Source: RPQJ01 sp963754535 (lineage in GTDB: Bacteria > Pseudomonadota > Gammaproteobacteria > Steroidobacterales > Steroidobacteraceae). Taken from it: DNA of 64,000 bases. Location: contig CAVWGG010000006.1 of the NCBI GenBank assembly GCA_963754535.1, positions 124,001 to 188,000 on the forward strand, given 5' to 3'. Of the stretch, positions 41,173-51,200 are shown in pieces. Position 1 is the first letter of the stretch. Each line of letters opens with the position of its first letter. Both the position numbers and the translations under genes were made by a program. The notes beneath the pieces were generated by a model. It was not told the origin of the DNA, did no database searches, and saw only the letters and a program-made list of their open reading frames with translations.

Positions 41173-41952
41173 CTAGTGCATGCCCTGGTGCGTCGCGTAC
41201 ACCAGCCCCACCCCGAGGGCGATGAACAGGATCTGGCCCATGCTCGCGCGGAAGTCCACCCGACGGTGCAAGCCGGGGATCAGGTCGGCCACGGCGACGT
41301 AAATGAAGCTGGCGGCGGCAAGGGCCAGCGCATAGGGCAGGAGACCCAGCGCGGTGTTGAGGGCGTAATACGCGATCACGCCACCCACCACCGAGGTGAG
41401 GCTCGAGACCAGGTTCAGGGTCATCGCGCGGGCGCGGCTGAAGCCCCCGTGCAGCAGGATCGCGAGATCCCCCACTTCCTGCGGGATTTCGTGGGCGAAC
41501 ACCGCAAGCGCCGTGACGATGCCGAGCTGCGGGTTCGTCATGAACGCTGCCGCCACGAGCACGCCATCGAGCAGGTTGTGGAACGTGTCGCCGGCGAGGA
41601 TCAGGTTGGCCGAGGCCCGGTCGCGCGCGTCGTGGCCCGGTGAGTGCATCTCGCAGGGATCGTCATGGCAGTGGCGCCAGAGCACGAACTTCTCGAGCAG
41701 GAAAAACAGCAGGATGCCGACCAGCAGCGCGAGGCCGATCCGATGCGCCGACCCGGGGCCGGCCCCATCGAGCGCGTGTGGAATCAATCCTAGGAACGCC
41801 GCGCCAAGCAGCGTGCCGGTCGCGAAACTGACGAGGTGCGGCAGCATGGCCGTGCGCCAGCGCGCATCGAGCGCCAGGAACACACCGGCCGCGAGGGCGC
41901 TCAACACGCCGCTCAGCGCCGTGAACACGACGATCAGGGTCAGGCTACTCAA
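41173..41952 (-). CDS. ZIP-family divalent metal transporter
   Basis: This is a 259-residue inner-membrane protein with about eight helices. The metal-binding helices carry HNLLDGVLVAAAF and HEIPQEVGDLAILLHGG, the two ZIP signatures (HNxxDG and HEIPxE). A variable cytoplasmic loop near residues 92-108 is rich in His, Cys and Asp (WRHCHDDPCEMHSPGHD), as is usual for metal sensing in ZIPs. It would import zinc or a related metal. It interrupts the usual clpB-pgeF adjacency. Confidence 0.9.
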   Translation of the reverse strand: MSSLTLIVVFTALSGVLSALAAGVFLALDARWRTAMLPHLVSFATGTLLGAAFLGLIPHALDGAGPGSAHRIGLALLVGILLFFLLEKFVLWRHCHDDPCEMHSPGHDARDRASANLILAGDTFHNLLDGVLVAAAFMTNPQLGIVTALAVFAHEIPQEVGDLAILLHGGFSRARAMTLNLVSSLTSVVGGVIAYYALNTALGLLPYALALAAASFIYVAVADLIPGLHRRVDFRASMGQILFIALGVGLVYATHQGMH

Positions 41953-41988
41953 GGGTCGTACTTCTGCGTGCGGGGCTGGGAATGCCGG

Positions 41989-42801
41989 TCAGGTTAGCAC
42001 GCGGTCCGCGTGCGAACCGATGGTGGTACGGGGTGCGAGCCACGCCAGCGTCGCCATGCGACCGGTGCGGCCGCCGTCGCGACGGAAGGAAAAGAATTCC
42101 GCGGCCTCGCGCTGCGTGCAGTGTCCGCCGCCACTGACCCGGTGCACGCCGACACGGGCCAGCGCATGGCGCGCCAACCGGTACAGGTCGGCCTGGAAGC
42201 GGCCGGTCGCATTGCGCACGAATGCGTCGTCGTTCGCTCCATCGTGCGCGACGAATGCCTCACGCACTTCGGGACCGACTTCGAACGCATCCGGTCCGAT
42301 CGCCGGACCGAGCCACGCCACGAGCTGGTCAGGCTCCGCCTGCAGCGCAATCACCGTGGCTTCGAGCACGCCGCCGACGAGTCCACGCCAGCCCGCATGA
42401 GCCACCCCGATGCGCGAGCCCGCGCGGTCGGCGAACACCACCGGCAGGCAATCGGCCGTCATGACCACGCAGACGCGGCCCGGCTCGAAAGCGACGGCAG
42501 CATCCGCACGCGGCGGCAAGCCAGCGGTCGCAGCTGGCCCGGAATGTACGACGACGTGGCTGCCGTGCACCTGTTCGAGCCACAGCGGTTCCGACGGCAG
42601 TTTCGCCGCGGCTCGCAGCAACGCGCGATTCGCACGGACGTGTTCCGGATCGTCGCCGACGTGCTGCGCGAGGTTGAAGCTGGCGTAAGGCTTCACGCTC
42701 AGGCCGCCGCCGCGCAGCGTCGACAGCGCATGCACGTTGGGCGCGACGTCCCAATCGGGCGTCAGCCACGAACCCTGCGGCGAAGACACGCCCTGCGTCA
42801 T
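41989..42801 (-). CDS. pgeF: PgeF, peptidoglycan editing factor (multicopper polyphenol oxidoreductase family)
   Basis: The protein has 270 residues. Family signatures are LRGGGLSVKPYASFNLAQHV, LEQVHGSHVV, TADCLPVVFAD and GVAHAGWRGLVGG, which carry the His and Cys metal ligands. E. coli YfiH/PgeF prevents mis-incorporation of serine in peptidoglycan stems. It overlaps rluD by four bases, as in the conserved rluD-yfiH pair. Confidence 0.93.
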   Translation of the reverse strand: MTQGVSSPQGSWLTPDWDVAPNVHALSTLRGGGLSVKPYASFNLAQHVGDDPEHVRANRALLRAAAKLPSEPLWLEQVHGSHVVVHSGPAATAGLPPRADAAVAFEPGRVCVVMTADCLPVVFADRAGSRIGVAHAGWRGLVGGVLEATVIALQAEPDQLVAWLGPAIGPDAFEVGPEVREAFVAHDGANDDAFVRNATGRFQADLYRLARHALARVGVHRVSGGGHCTQREAAEFFSFRRDGGRTGRMATLAWLAPRTTIGSHADRVLT

Positions 42802-43763
42802 GCCTTGACGGTGGCGAGGTCTGCGGCGAGCACCGCAAGCAGGCCCAGCATGTCCTCGGGCAACGGCGCCTGCGCCTCGAGCGGCTTGCCCGTCACGGGA
42901 TGCTCGAGCTGCAGCTTCGCCGCGTGCAGCGCCTGTCGCGGGAATTCACGCAATGCGACGCGCAACTCTTCGGTCGCGCCTTTCGGCAACGCGAGGCGGC
43001 CGCCGTACACGCGGTCACCGACGATCGGGTAATTGATGTGCGCGAGGTGCACGCGGATCTGGTGCGTGCGCCCGGTCTCGAGCTGCACGCGCACGTGCGT
43101 GTGCGCGCGGAAGCGGCGGATCACGCGGTAGTGCGTGACCGCATCGCGCCCGCCATCGCGGATCGCCATGCGCACGCGATCGGTCGGGTGCCGGTCGATC
43201 GGCGCGTCGATCGTGCCGCCCGCCGTCATCACGCCCCGGCAGATGGTTTCGTATTCGCGGTGGATCTCGCGTGCCTCGAGCATCCGCACCAGCGCGGTGT
43301 GCGCCTTGAGCGTCCGGGCCACGATCAGCAACCCACTCGTGTCCTTGTCGAGCCGGTGCACGATGCCGGCGCGAGGCAGCTTGCCGAGTTCGGGATCACG
43401 CGAAAGCAGCGCGTTCTGCAGCGTCTGGTCGGGGTTGCCCGCGCCCGGGTGCACGACCAGGCCCGCGGGCTTGTTGACGATGAAGACGTGCTTGTCTTCG
43501 TACGCCATCAGGAGCGGGATTGCCTGGGCTTCAGCGGTTGATTCCTCGGTCATCGTGCCGGCGATGGCAATGGTCTCACCGCCGTTGACCTTGTCCCTGG
43601 GTCGGCGGACCTCCCCATCGACCAGCACTTCGCCGGCGTCGATCCACGTCTTGAGGCGACTGCGGGAGTAGTCGGGCAGCAGGCGAGCGAGCGCCTGGTC
43701 GAGCCGCTGGCCCGCTTCAGTGTCGGGAATCTGCAGGCTGAGTTGAACGGTTGAGGTCGTCAT
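42798..43763 (-). CDS. rluD: Ribosomal large subunit pseudouridine synthase RluD
   Basis: The protein has 321 residues from ATG 43763; an upstream start at 43787 would add eight residues. An N-terminal S4 domain (RLDQALARLLPDYSRSRLK) precedes the catalytic domain. The catalytic Asp is in IVHRLDKDTSGLL, and ETGRTHQIRVHLAHI is conserved. RluD modifies helix 69 of 23S rRNA. It is divergent from bamD, as in E. coli. Confidence 0.94.
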   Translation of the reverse strand: MTTSTVQLSLQIPDTEAGQRLDQALARLLPDYSRSRLKTWIDAGEVLVDGEVRRPRDKVNGGETIAIAGTMTEESTAEAQAIPLLMAYEDKHVFIVNKPAGLVVHPGAGNPDQTLQNALLSRDPELGKLPRAGIVHRLDKDTSGLLIVARTLKAHTALVRMLEAREIHREYETICRGVMTAGGTIDAPIDRHPTDRVRMAIRDGGRDAVTHYRVIRRFRAHTHVRVQLETGRTHQIRVHLAHINYPIVGDRVYGGRLALPKGATEELRVALREFPRQALHAAKLQLEHPVTGKPLEAQAPLPEDMLGLLAVLAADLATVKA

Positions 43764-43820
43764 GGGGTCGAATTCTATATACTTCACGCCCTTCCGCAGG
43801 GCTTGACCCAGGATCCCCGC

Positions 43821-45287
43821 ATGGCTGCTGCCTTTTCCCGACGTCTACTCGCTTCGGCCCTGCTGGCGCTGGCCCTGTTGGGCACCGGCGGCTGCAGCAG
43901 CCTCAAGTTCTGGGACAAGGACAAGGGCGACCAGGTCATCGAGGGCTCGCCGGAGCAGCTCTACCGGGACGCGATCCGCGACATCAAGTCCAACAACTAC
44001 CCGGGCGCCATCCAGCGCTACGAGATGCTCGAGGCCCGCTACCCGTTCAGCGAACAGGCCAAGCAGGGCCAGCTGGACCTGATCTACGCCTACTACAAGA
44101 ACCGGTCGGCCGAAGCGGCGATCGATCAGTCGGACCAGTTCATCCGCGAAAACCCGACGCATCCGCGCGTCGACTACGCCTATTACGTTCGTGGCCTGGT
44201 GTATTTCGAGTCGGGCGCCAACTGGCTCGAGCGCAAGTTCAAGGCGGACATCGCCAAGCGTCCGCCGCACGAAGCACGCAAGTCGTTCCAGGCCTTCCAG
44301 GTACTCGTGCAGCAGTACCCGAAGAGCCCGTACGCCGCCGATGCCCGCCAGCGCATGATCTTCCTGCGCAACCGGCTGGCGGATTACGAGATCGCGGTGG
44401 CGCGTTATTACCTCAAGCGCGGCGCCTACGTGGGCGCGGCCAACCGCGCCAAGGGCGTCATCGAAGGCTACGACGGCGCGCCGGCCGTGGACGATGCGCT
44501 CAAGATTCTTGCGGCTTCGTACCGCAAGCTCGGGATCGACGACCTGGCCCAGACCACGCAGAAGGTCCGTGCCGCCAACGCATACACCCTTCCTGACCAG
44601 ATGAACCCGGGTGCCGCAGCAGCCGGGACCGCCGCAGCGGGCACCGCGGTCTCCACCGGCGACAGCGGTGGCGGCGGCTGGCAGTTCGGCGGTGCGCCGC
44701 AGCAGGCCGGGCAATGGGAAGCCACCGTGGGCGTGATCGCTTCCAACTCGACCGGCATCGACTTCGAGGGCGGCACGACAGCCGACATCGACAGCGGCTT
44801 CGGCTTCATGGCCGGCGCCGGCTATCACTTCACGGATCGCCTGCGATTCGGGTCGACCTTCACCTACGACAAGAAGGACTACAGCGCCGACGTCGCGGGC
44901 GACACGCCGGGCGAGTCCTACGCGATCGAGGGCAGTCTCGACACGATGTCGGTGATGTTCGATGCCGCCTATACGTTCCTGACCGGCCCGTTGACTCCCT
45001 ACGTCGTGGGTGGCGTGGGCTGGGCCTGGGTCGACACCAATATCGCATCCGCGCCACCGGAAGTCGGCTGCTGGTGGCATCCGTGGTGGGGCTACATCTG
45101 CACGTCCTGGCAGGACACGCGCACCGTGGACGGACTGGCGTACGAAGTGGGCCTCGGCATGCGCTACGACTTCAGCAATTCGTTCGCCGCTGATGCAGCC
45201 TACCGGATGCGCTGGATGGACTTCGAGAATGCCACGGGCACCCCGTCAACCGACACACTGCAGCTGAACCTGGTCTGGAAGTTCTGA
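43821..45287 (+). CDS. bamD: BamD fused to a C-terminal outer-membrane beta-barrel
   Basis: One open frame of 488 residues. Residues 1-25 are a lipoprotein signal (LLGTGGCSSLKFW). Residues about 45-255 are BamD (YfiO): LYRDAIRDIKSNNYPGAIQR, RYPFSEQAKQGQLDLIYAYY, NPTHPRVDYAYYVRGLVYFE and FLRNRLADYEIAVARYYLKR are its TPR landmarks. Residues about 256-296 are an Ala/Gly/Thr linker. Residues about 297-488 are an amphipathic beta-barrel (GQWEATVGVIAS, AGAGYHFTDRLRFGSTFTY, EVGLGMRYDFSN) ending in the aromatic LNLVWKF signature. No second signal peptide precedes the barrel. Normal BamD is about 245-280 residues. It is divergent from rluD, confirming locus identity. An AGGA site fits ATG 43821. Confidence 0.9.
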   Translation: MAAAFSRRLLASALLALALLGTGGCSSLKFWDKDKGDQVIEGSPEQLYRDAIRDIKSNNYPGAIQRYEMLEARYPFSEQAKQGQLDLIYAYYKNRSAEAAIDQSDQFIRENPTHPRVDYAYYVRGLVYFESGANWLERKFKADIAKRPPHEARKSFQAFQVLVQQYPKSPYAADARQRMIFLRNRLADYEIAVARYYLKRGAYVGAANRAKGVIEGYDGAPAVDDALKILAASYRKLGIDDLAQTTQKVRAANAYTLPDQMNPGAAAAGTAAAGTAVSTGDSGGGGWQFGGAPQQAGQWEATVGVIASNSTGIDFEGGTTADIDSGFGFMAGAGYHFTDRLRFGSTFTYDKKDYSADVAGDTPGESYAIEGSLDTMSVMFDAAYTFLTGPLTPYVVGGVGWAWVDTNIASAPPEVGCWWHPWWGYICTSWQDTRTVDGLAYEVGLGMRYDFSNSFAADAAYRMRWMDFENATGTPSTDTLQLNLVWKF

Positions 45288-45292
45288 TTCGC

Positions 45293-45308
45293 CGGGCTTT
45301 TCAGCCCG
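45293..45308 (+). terminator. Weak hairpin after the BamD fusion gene
   Basis: CGGGCT (45293-45298) pairs with AGCCCG (45303-45308) around a TTTC loop, directly after the stop codon. The following bases TCTAA are not a strong T-run, so termination may be partial. Confidence 0.35.
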
Positions 45309-45461
45309 TCTAACGCACTGATTTAGCTAGAAAATGCCCCGCTTTGGTGCGAGGCCGGCAAACTTCGTTCAGTTGTCGCCATTTCCCGACACCCACTGTC
45401 CCTTGGTTCTCTTGCACCGCACATAGAATCGCGCCCGGAGTACTTCCCCCCCGGGTGGTGA

Positions 45462-48206
45462 ATGAAAAAGCTGTCGGGTTTCCTGATTGTCGCCCTGTTC
45501 GCCATGCTCACGGTGGCGGCGTGGGGCTATGCCAATCGCCCGACCTCCGAGCCGGCCCTGCCGCGCGTCATTCACGGGTTCGCGTTCCAGCCTTACCAGA
45601 AGGACCAGGATGCCATCGCGGGTGAAGACCCGACCGTCGCACAGATCGACGCAGACCTGAAGCTGCTCGCCGGCACGACCCGCGCGGTCCGCACCTACAG
45701 CTCGATCGGCACCCTGGGAGAGATTCCTGCCCTCGCCCGCAAGCATGGGCTCAAGGTGATGCTCGGCAGCTGGATCGACTCTGACCGCGAGCGCAACGAC
45801 CGCGAGGTCGAGGCGACGATCCGGCTCGCCAACGCCAACCGCAACGTCACCCGCATTCTCGTCGGCAATGAAGTCGTTCTCCGTGGCGACTTGCCGGTCG
45901 AGGATCTCATCGCGCACCTCGACCGGGTGCGGGCCGCCACGAAGCAGCCGGTGAGCACGGCTGAGCCCTGGCACGTCTGGATCAAGCATCCGGAACTCGT
46001 CGCGCACGTCGACTTCATCGCTGTGCACATGCTGCCGTACTGGGAAGGCGTCGAAGTCGAGGCCGCGGTCGGTTACGTCGTGGCCAAGCTCGGCGAGGTC
46101 CGCAACGCGTTCCCGAACAAGCCGATCGTGATCGGCGAAGTCGGCTGGCCGAGCGAGGGCCGCACGCGCGAGTCGGCCGTTGCGACGACAGCGAACGAAG
46201 CCCTGTTCCTGCGTCGGTTCCTTGCCTACGCCGAACAGCAGCGGCTCGAGTACTTCGTGATGGAAGCATTCGACCAGCCGTGGAAGGCGGCGGCCGAAGG
46301 CAAGGTGGGCGCGTACTGGGGCGTGTACGACGCAGACCGCCAGCAGAAGTTCGAATTCCGCGCGCCGATCGTGCGCGTGCCGCACTGGCACGTGCTCGCC
46401 GCCGCGTCCGTCATCGCCGCGGCCTTCATGCTGTGGCTGTTCTATTTCCACAGTCACACGCTGCGCAACCGCGGCCGCAGCTTCCTCGCGGTCGTCGTGT
46501 ACGCGACGGCGACGCTGCTGGTGTGGACGATCTACGACTTCTCGCAGCAGTACCTGACCGTGAGCAGCGTGCTGGTGGGCGCGGTGCTGATGATAGGCAT
46601 GCTCGGCGTCGTCGCCGTGCTGTTCGCGGAAGCGCACGAATGGGCTGAAGCGCGCTGGGTGACGACGCACAACCGCCTGCTGCGACCAGCCAGGGTTGCG
46701 GATGCCGATTTGCCGCGGGTCTCGATCCATGTGCCGGCCTACAACGAGCCGCCGGACATGCTGATCGAGACGCTGGACTCGCTCGCCGCCCTCGATTACC
46801 CGGACTTCGAGGTCCTGGTCATCGACAACAACACGCGTGACGAGTCCGTGTGGCGGCCCGTCGAGGCGCACTGCGCCCGGCTCGGCGCCCGCTTCCGCTT
46901 CTTCCACGTCGCGCCGCTCGACGGCTTCAAGGCCGGCGCGCTCAATTTCGCGCTGCGCCACACGTCGCCGGATGCCACCGTGGTCGCCGTGATCGATGCC
47001 GACTACGTGGTGCGGCCCGAGTGGCTGCGCGACCTTGCGCCCGCTTTTGCCAACCCGCGCACGGGCGTGGTGCAGGCGCCGCAGGATTACCGCGACGCAG
47101 CCGAGAGCGCGTTCAAGGCGATGTGCCATGCCGAGTACCGCGGCTTCTTCCACATCGGCATGGTCACGCGCAACGAACGCAACGCGATCATCCAGCACGG
47201 CACCATGACGATGGTCCGGCGGGACCTGCTCGAGCGCATCGGCTGGTCGGAGTGGTGCATCACCGAGGACGCCGAGCTCGGCCTGCGCATCCTCGACGAG
47301 GGTTACGAGACGACGTACATCGCGCGCAGCTACGGCCGCGGGCTGATGCCGGACACGTTCCTCGATTTCAAGAAGCAGCGCTCGCGCTGGGCGTTCGGCG
47401 CGATGCAGATCCTGCGCCGTCACTTCGATGCGCTGATCCACGGCCGCGACACCGGCCTGACCCCAGGCCAGCGCTATCATTTCGTCGCAGGCTGGCTGCC
47501 CTGGCTCGCGGACGGCTTCAACCTGCTGGTGAACCTGGCCGCGCTCACCTGGTCGCTGGTGATGGTGCTGTTCCCGCGCCACATCGAGCCGCCGCTGATG
47601 CTGTTCTCGGTGCTGCCGCTGTCGCTGTTCCTGTTCAAGCTCGTCAAGCTGCTGCACCTGTACCGGGCGCGGGTCGGCGCGACGTTCACCCAGACCATCG
47701 CCGCGGCCATCGCCGGGCTCGGCCTGTCGCACACGGTCGGTTCCGCGATGCTGAGCGGCTTCGTCAACAAGGACCGTCCGTTCTTCCGCACTCCGAAGCG
47801 CACGACGCGCCACGCGTGGCTGCAGTCGCTCGCCGCCGCACGCGAGGAAGTCGTCCTGATGTGTGGACTGTGGGTTGCCGCGTTCGCGGTGAGCAGCATT
47901 CCGCAAATGGACGGCGACCAGCCGGGCCTCGTCGGCAGCCCCGACCTGACGGTCTGGGTCACCGTGCTGCTCGTGCAATCGATTCCCTACGCGGCCGCCG
48001 TCATCGTTTCACTGGTCAGCAGCCTGCAACTGCGCGGCGACTGGATCGGCGAAGCGCGCGATCCGGTGTTCGACGAAACCGCCGCGGCCTTTGAACCCGA
48101 GGTGGACGCCGTCGCCACCGGTACAAGCACGCTACCCGCCGGCACGCTGCCGGGTAACAATGGCGGTGCCCTTCCGGCCACTGCCAAGCTCGATTCCGCT
48201 AAGTGA
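45462..48206 (+). CDS. GH17-GT2 membrane fusion protein, probable beta-glucan synthase
   Basis: The protein has 914 residues. A signal-anchor helix (about 5-23) is followed by a GH17-like domain (about 35-300) with VGNEVVLRG (acid/base Glu about 137) and VIGEVGWPSEG (nucleophile Glu about 224). Helices follow at about 312-400, then a GT2 domain (about 425-650) with HVPAYNEPPDML, VIDADYV, TEDAELGLRI and the QxxRW motif as KQRSRW. Five or more helices follow. Bradyrhizobium NdvC-type proteins share this layout and act in beta-1,3/1,6-glucan synthesis. Product and linkage are not proven here. The stop overlaps the start of the next gene. Confidence 0.85.
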   Translation: MKKLSGFLIVALFAMLTVAAWGYANRPTSEPALPRVIHGFAFQPYQKDQDAIAGEDPTVAQIDADLKLLAGTTRAVRTYSSIGTLGEIPALARKHGLKVMLGSWIDSDRERNDREVEATIRLANANRNVTRILVGNEVVLRGDLPVEDLIAHLDRVRAATKQPVSTAEPWHVWIKHPELVAHVDFIAVHMLPYWEGVEVEAAVGYVVAKLGEVRNAFPNKPIVIGEVGWPSEGRTRESAVATTANEALFLRRFLAYAEQQRLEYFVMEAFDQPWKAAAEGKVGAYWGVYDADRQQKFEFRAPIVRVPHWHVLAAASVIAAAFMLWLFYFHSHTLRNRGRSFLAVVVYATATLLVWTIYDFSQQYLTVSSVLVGAVLMIGMLGVVAVLFAEAHEWAEARWVTTHNRLLRPARVADADLPRVSIHVPAYNEPPDMLIETLDSLAALDYPDFEVLVIDNNTRDESVWRPVEAHCARLGARFRFFHVAPLDGFKAGALNFALRHTSPDATVVAVIDADYVVRPEWLRDLAPAFANPRTGVVQAPQDYRDAAESAFKAMCHAEYRGFFHIGMVTRNERNAIIQHGTMTMVRRDLLERIGWSEWCITEDAELGLRILDEGYETTYIARSYGRGLMPDTFLDFKKQRSRWAFGAMQILRRHFDALIHGRDTGLTPGQRYHFVAGWLPWLADGFNLLVNLAALTWSLVMVLFPRHIEPPLMLFSVLPLSLFLFKLVKLLHLYRARVGATFTQTIAAAIAGLGLSHTVGSAMLSGFVNKDRPFFRTPKRTTRHAWLQSLAAAREEVVLMCGLWVAAFAVSSIPQMDGDQPGLVGSPDLTVWVTVLLVQSIPYAAAVIVSLVSSLQLRGDWIGEARDPVFDETAAAFEPEVDAVATGTSTLPAGTLPGNNGGALPATAKLDSAK

Positions 48207-51200
48207 ACGCACTGACCACCGACCCGCACCTCCAGACCGCTTCCACGACCACGCCGCACACGGCCGACCTCGATCCGCCACCGCGGCTGCGCGAGATTCC
48301 GTACAACTACACGTCGTTCTCGGATCGCGAGATAGTGATCCGCCTGCTCGGCGCCGAAGGCTGGGCCCTGCTCGACGATCTCCGCGCGGAGCGCCGCACC
48401 GGCCGCTCGGCACGCATGCTGTACGAAGTGCTCGGCGATATCTGGGTCGTTCGGCGCAACCCGTACCTCGAGCAGGACCTGCTCGACAACCCGCAGCGAC
48501 GTGACCTGTTGGTCGAGGCGCTGCATCACCGGCTCGCCGATATCGAAAAGCGGCGCGATACCAGCGACGCCGTGCGCGACGTCAAGGTCGGCAGGCTGCT
48601 CGAATTCGCACGAGCCGCCGTCCTGGACTTCGCCAGTTCATTTGCGAAAGTCGAGGCCCTGCGCCGCCGGGCGCGCAAGGCGTTTGCCGCGCACACGCGC
48701 GACGACAATGTATGCTTCGACGCGTTTGCCCGCGTCTCGCATGCCACCGACGCGACCGACTGGCGCGTCGAGACTCCATTCGTCGTGCTGGCACCCGACT
48801 CCGAGGACGAGATTCCCGGCCTCGTGCGCGCCTGCATCGAAACCGGACTCACCGTCATTCCACGTGGCGGCGGCACCGGCTACACCGGCAGCGCCGTTCC
48901 GCTCACGCCGTTCGCGGCCGTCATCAACACCGAGAAACTCGAGCGCATCGACAAGGTCGAGCCGCAGTCACTGCCGGGCGTCGAAGGCCAGGTGCCCACG
49001 CTCTTCACCGAAGCGGGGGTGGTGACGCGTCGCGTCGAGGAGGCCGCGCACCAGGCGGGCTTCGTGTTCGCGGTCGACCCGACGTCGGCCGATGCCTCCG
49101 TTGTCGGCGGCAACATCGCGATGAACGCCGGCGGCAAGAAGGCCGTGCTGTGGGGCACTGCGCTCGACAACCTCGCGTGGTGGCGCATGGTTGACCCCGA
49201 GGGCAACTGGCTCGAGGTGACCCGGATCGGTCACAACCGCGGCAAGATCCACGACGTGCCGGTCGCCACGTTCGAGCTGACCTGGAAGGACGGCCGTCAC
49301 CCGCCCGGCACGGCCAAGGTGCTGCGCACCGAACGGCTGGAAATTCCGGGAGCGACGTTCCGCAAGGCCGGCCTTGGCAAGGACGTCACCGACAAGTTCC
49401 TCGGCGGCCTGCCCGGCATCCAGAAAGAAGGGTGCGACGGGATCATCACCTCCGCGCGCTGGGTGGTGCACCGCATGCCCGCGCACATCCGCACGGTGTG
49501 CCTCGAATTCTTCGGCCAGGCACGCGACGCGATTCCCGCAATCGTCGAGATTCGCGACGAACTCGCGCGGCAGGGCCGCGCAGGCGGCGTGCAGCTGGCA
49601 GGCCTCGAGCACCTCGACGAGCGTTACCTCAAGGCCGTCGGCTACACGACGAAGTCGAAGCGCGGTGCGCTGCCCAAGATGGTGCTGCTGGGCGACATCG
49701 TCGGCGACGACGAAGCCGCGGTCGCGCGCTGCGCATCCGATGTGATCCGCCTCGCCAATGTGCGCCACGGCGAAGGCTTCATTGCCGCCGGCGCGGAGGC
49801 CCGCAAAGCCTTCTGGCGCGACCGTGCTAAGACCGCCGCGATCGCCCGTCACACCAACGCCTTCAAGATAAATGAGGACGTGGTCATTCCGCTCGAGCGC
49901 CTCGGCGAATACACGGACGCGATCGAACGCATCAACATCGAGTACTCGCTCGCCAACAAGCTGCAGCTGCTCGACGCACTCGAGGCGTACCTGCTCGGCG
50001 AACCGAAGCTCGGCAAGACCGGCGACGCCGACATCGACCGCATGCCGCGCGAAGAAGTGCTGGGCACCCGGCTCGAGCAGGCCCTCCACGCCATTGCACA
50101 GGTTCGCGCGCGCTGGTCGTGGTACGCGACCCGGATGGACAGCCCGCTCGCAGGCGCGCTCGATGATTTGCGCGGTCTCGGCCTCGAGGAGATTGCGACT
50201 GCGGCCACCCGTCGCCTCGCCGGCGAACCCGGCCTGAAGGTGTTCGACCTGCTGCAGGACAGGACGATCCGCGTTTCCTGGAAACACGAGTTGCGGGGCC
50301 AGTTCACGCGCATTTTCGCCGGCGGCCCGTTCGTGCCGCTGCTGGCCGAACTCGGGGAGATTCACCAGCGCGTGCTGCACGGACGCGTGTTCGTCGCGCT
50401 GCACATGCACGCGGGCGACGGCAACGTGCACACCAACATCCCGGTCAACTCCGACGACTACGCTATGCTGCAGGCGGCCAACCGCGCCGTCGGCCGCATC
50501 ATGCGGATAGCCCGTGAACTAGGTGGCGTGATCTCAGGCGAGCACGGTATCGGCATCACCAAGCTCGAGTACCTGACGGACGACGAGACGCTCGGCTTCC
50601 GGGACTACAAGCGGCGCGTCGATCCGGAAGGCCGTTTCAACGCCGGCAAGCTGCTGCCGGGCGCGGACCTGCGCAACGCGTACACGCCGAGCTTCAACCT
50701 GCTCGGCCACGAATCGCTGATCATGCAGCAGTCCGACATCGCGGGGATCAGCGACGCGATCAAGGACTGCCTGCGCTGCGGCAAGTGCAAGCCGGTCTGC
50801 AGCACGCACGTGCCGGGCGCGAACCTGCTCTATTCGCCGCGCAACAAGATCCTGGCGACCTCGATGCTGATCGAGGCGTTCCTGTACGAGGAGCAGACAC
50901 GCCGCGGCATCTCGATCCAGCACTGGGACGCGTTCGGCGACGTCGCGGATCACTGCACGGTCTGCCACAAGTGCGAGACGCCCTGCCCCGTCGACATCGA
51001 CTTCGGCGACGTCTCGATGGCCATGCGCGACGTGCTGCGACGCCTGGGCAACCAGGGCGCCAATCCGGCGAAGTCGGCCGCGATGTTCTTCCTGAACACG
51101 AACGACCCGGGCACGATCAAGCTCACCCGCAAGCTCATGATCGACTGGGGCTACAAGGCGCAGCGCCTGGGCCACCAGACGCTCGGCAAGCTCGGCGCCG

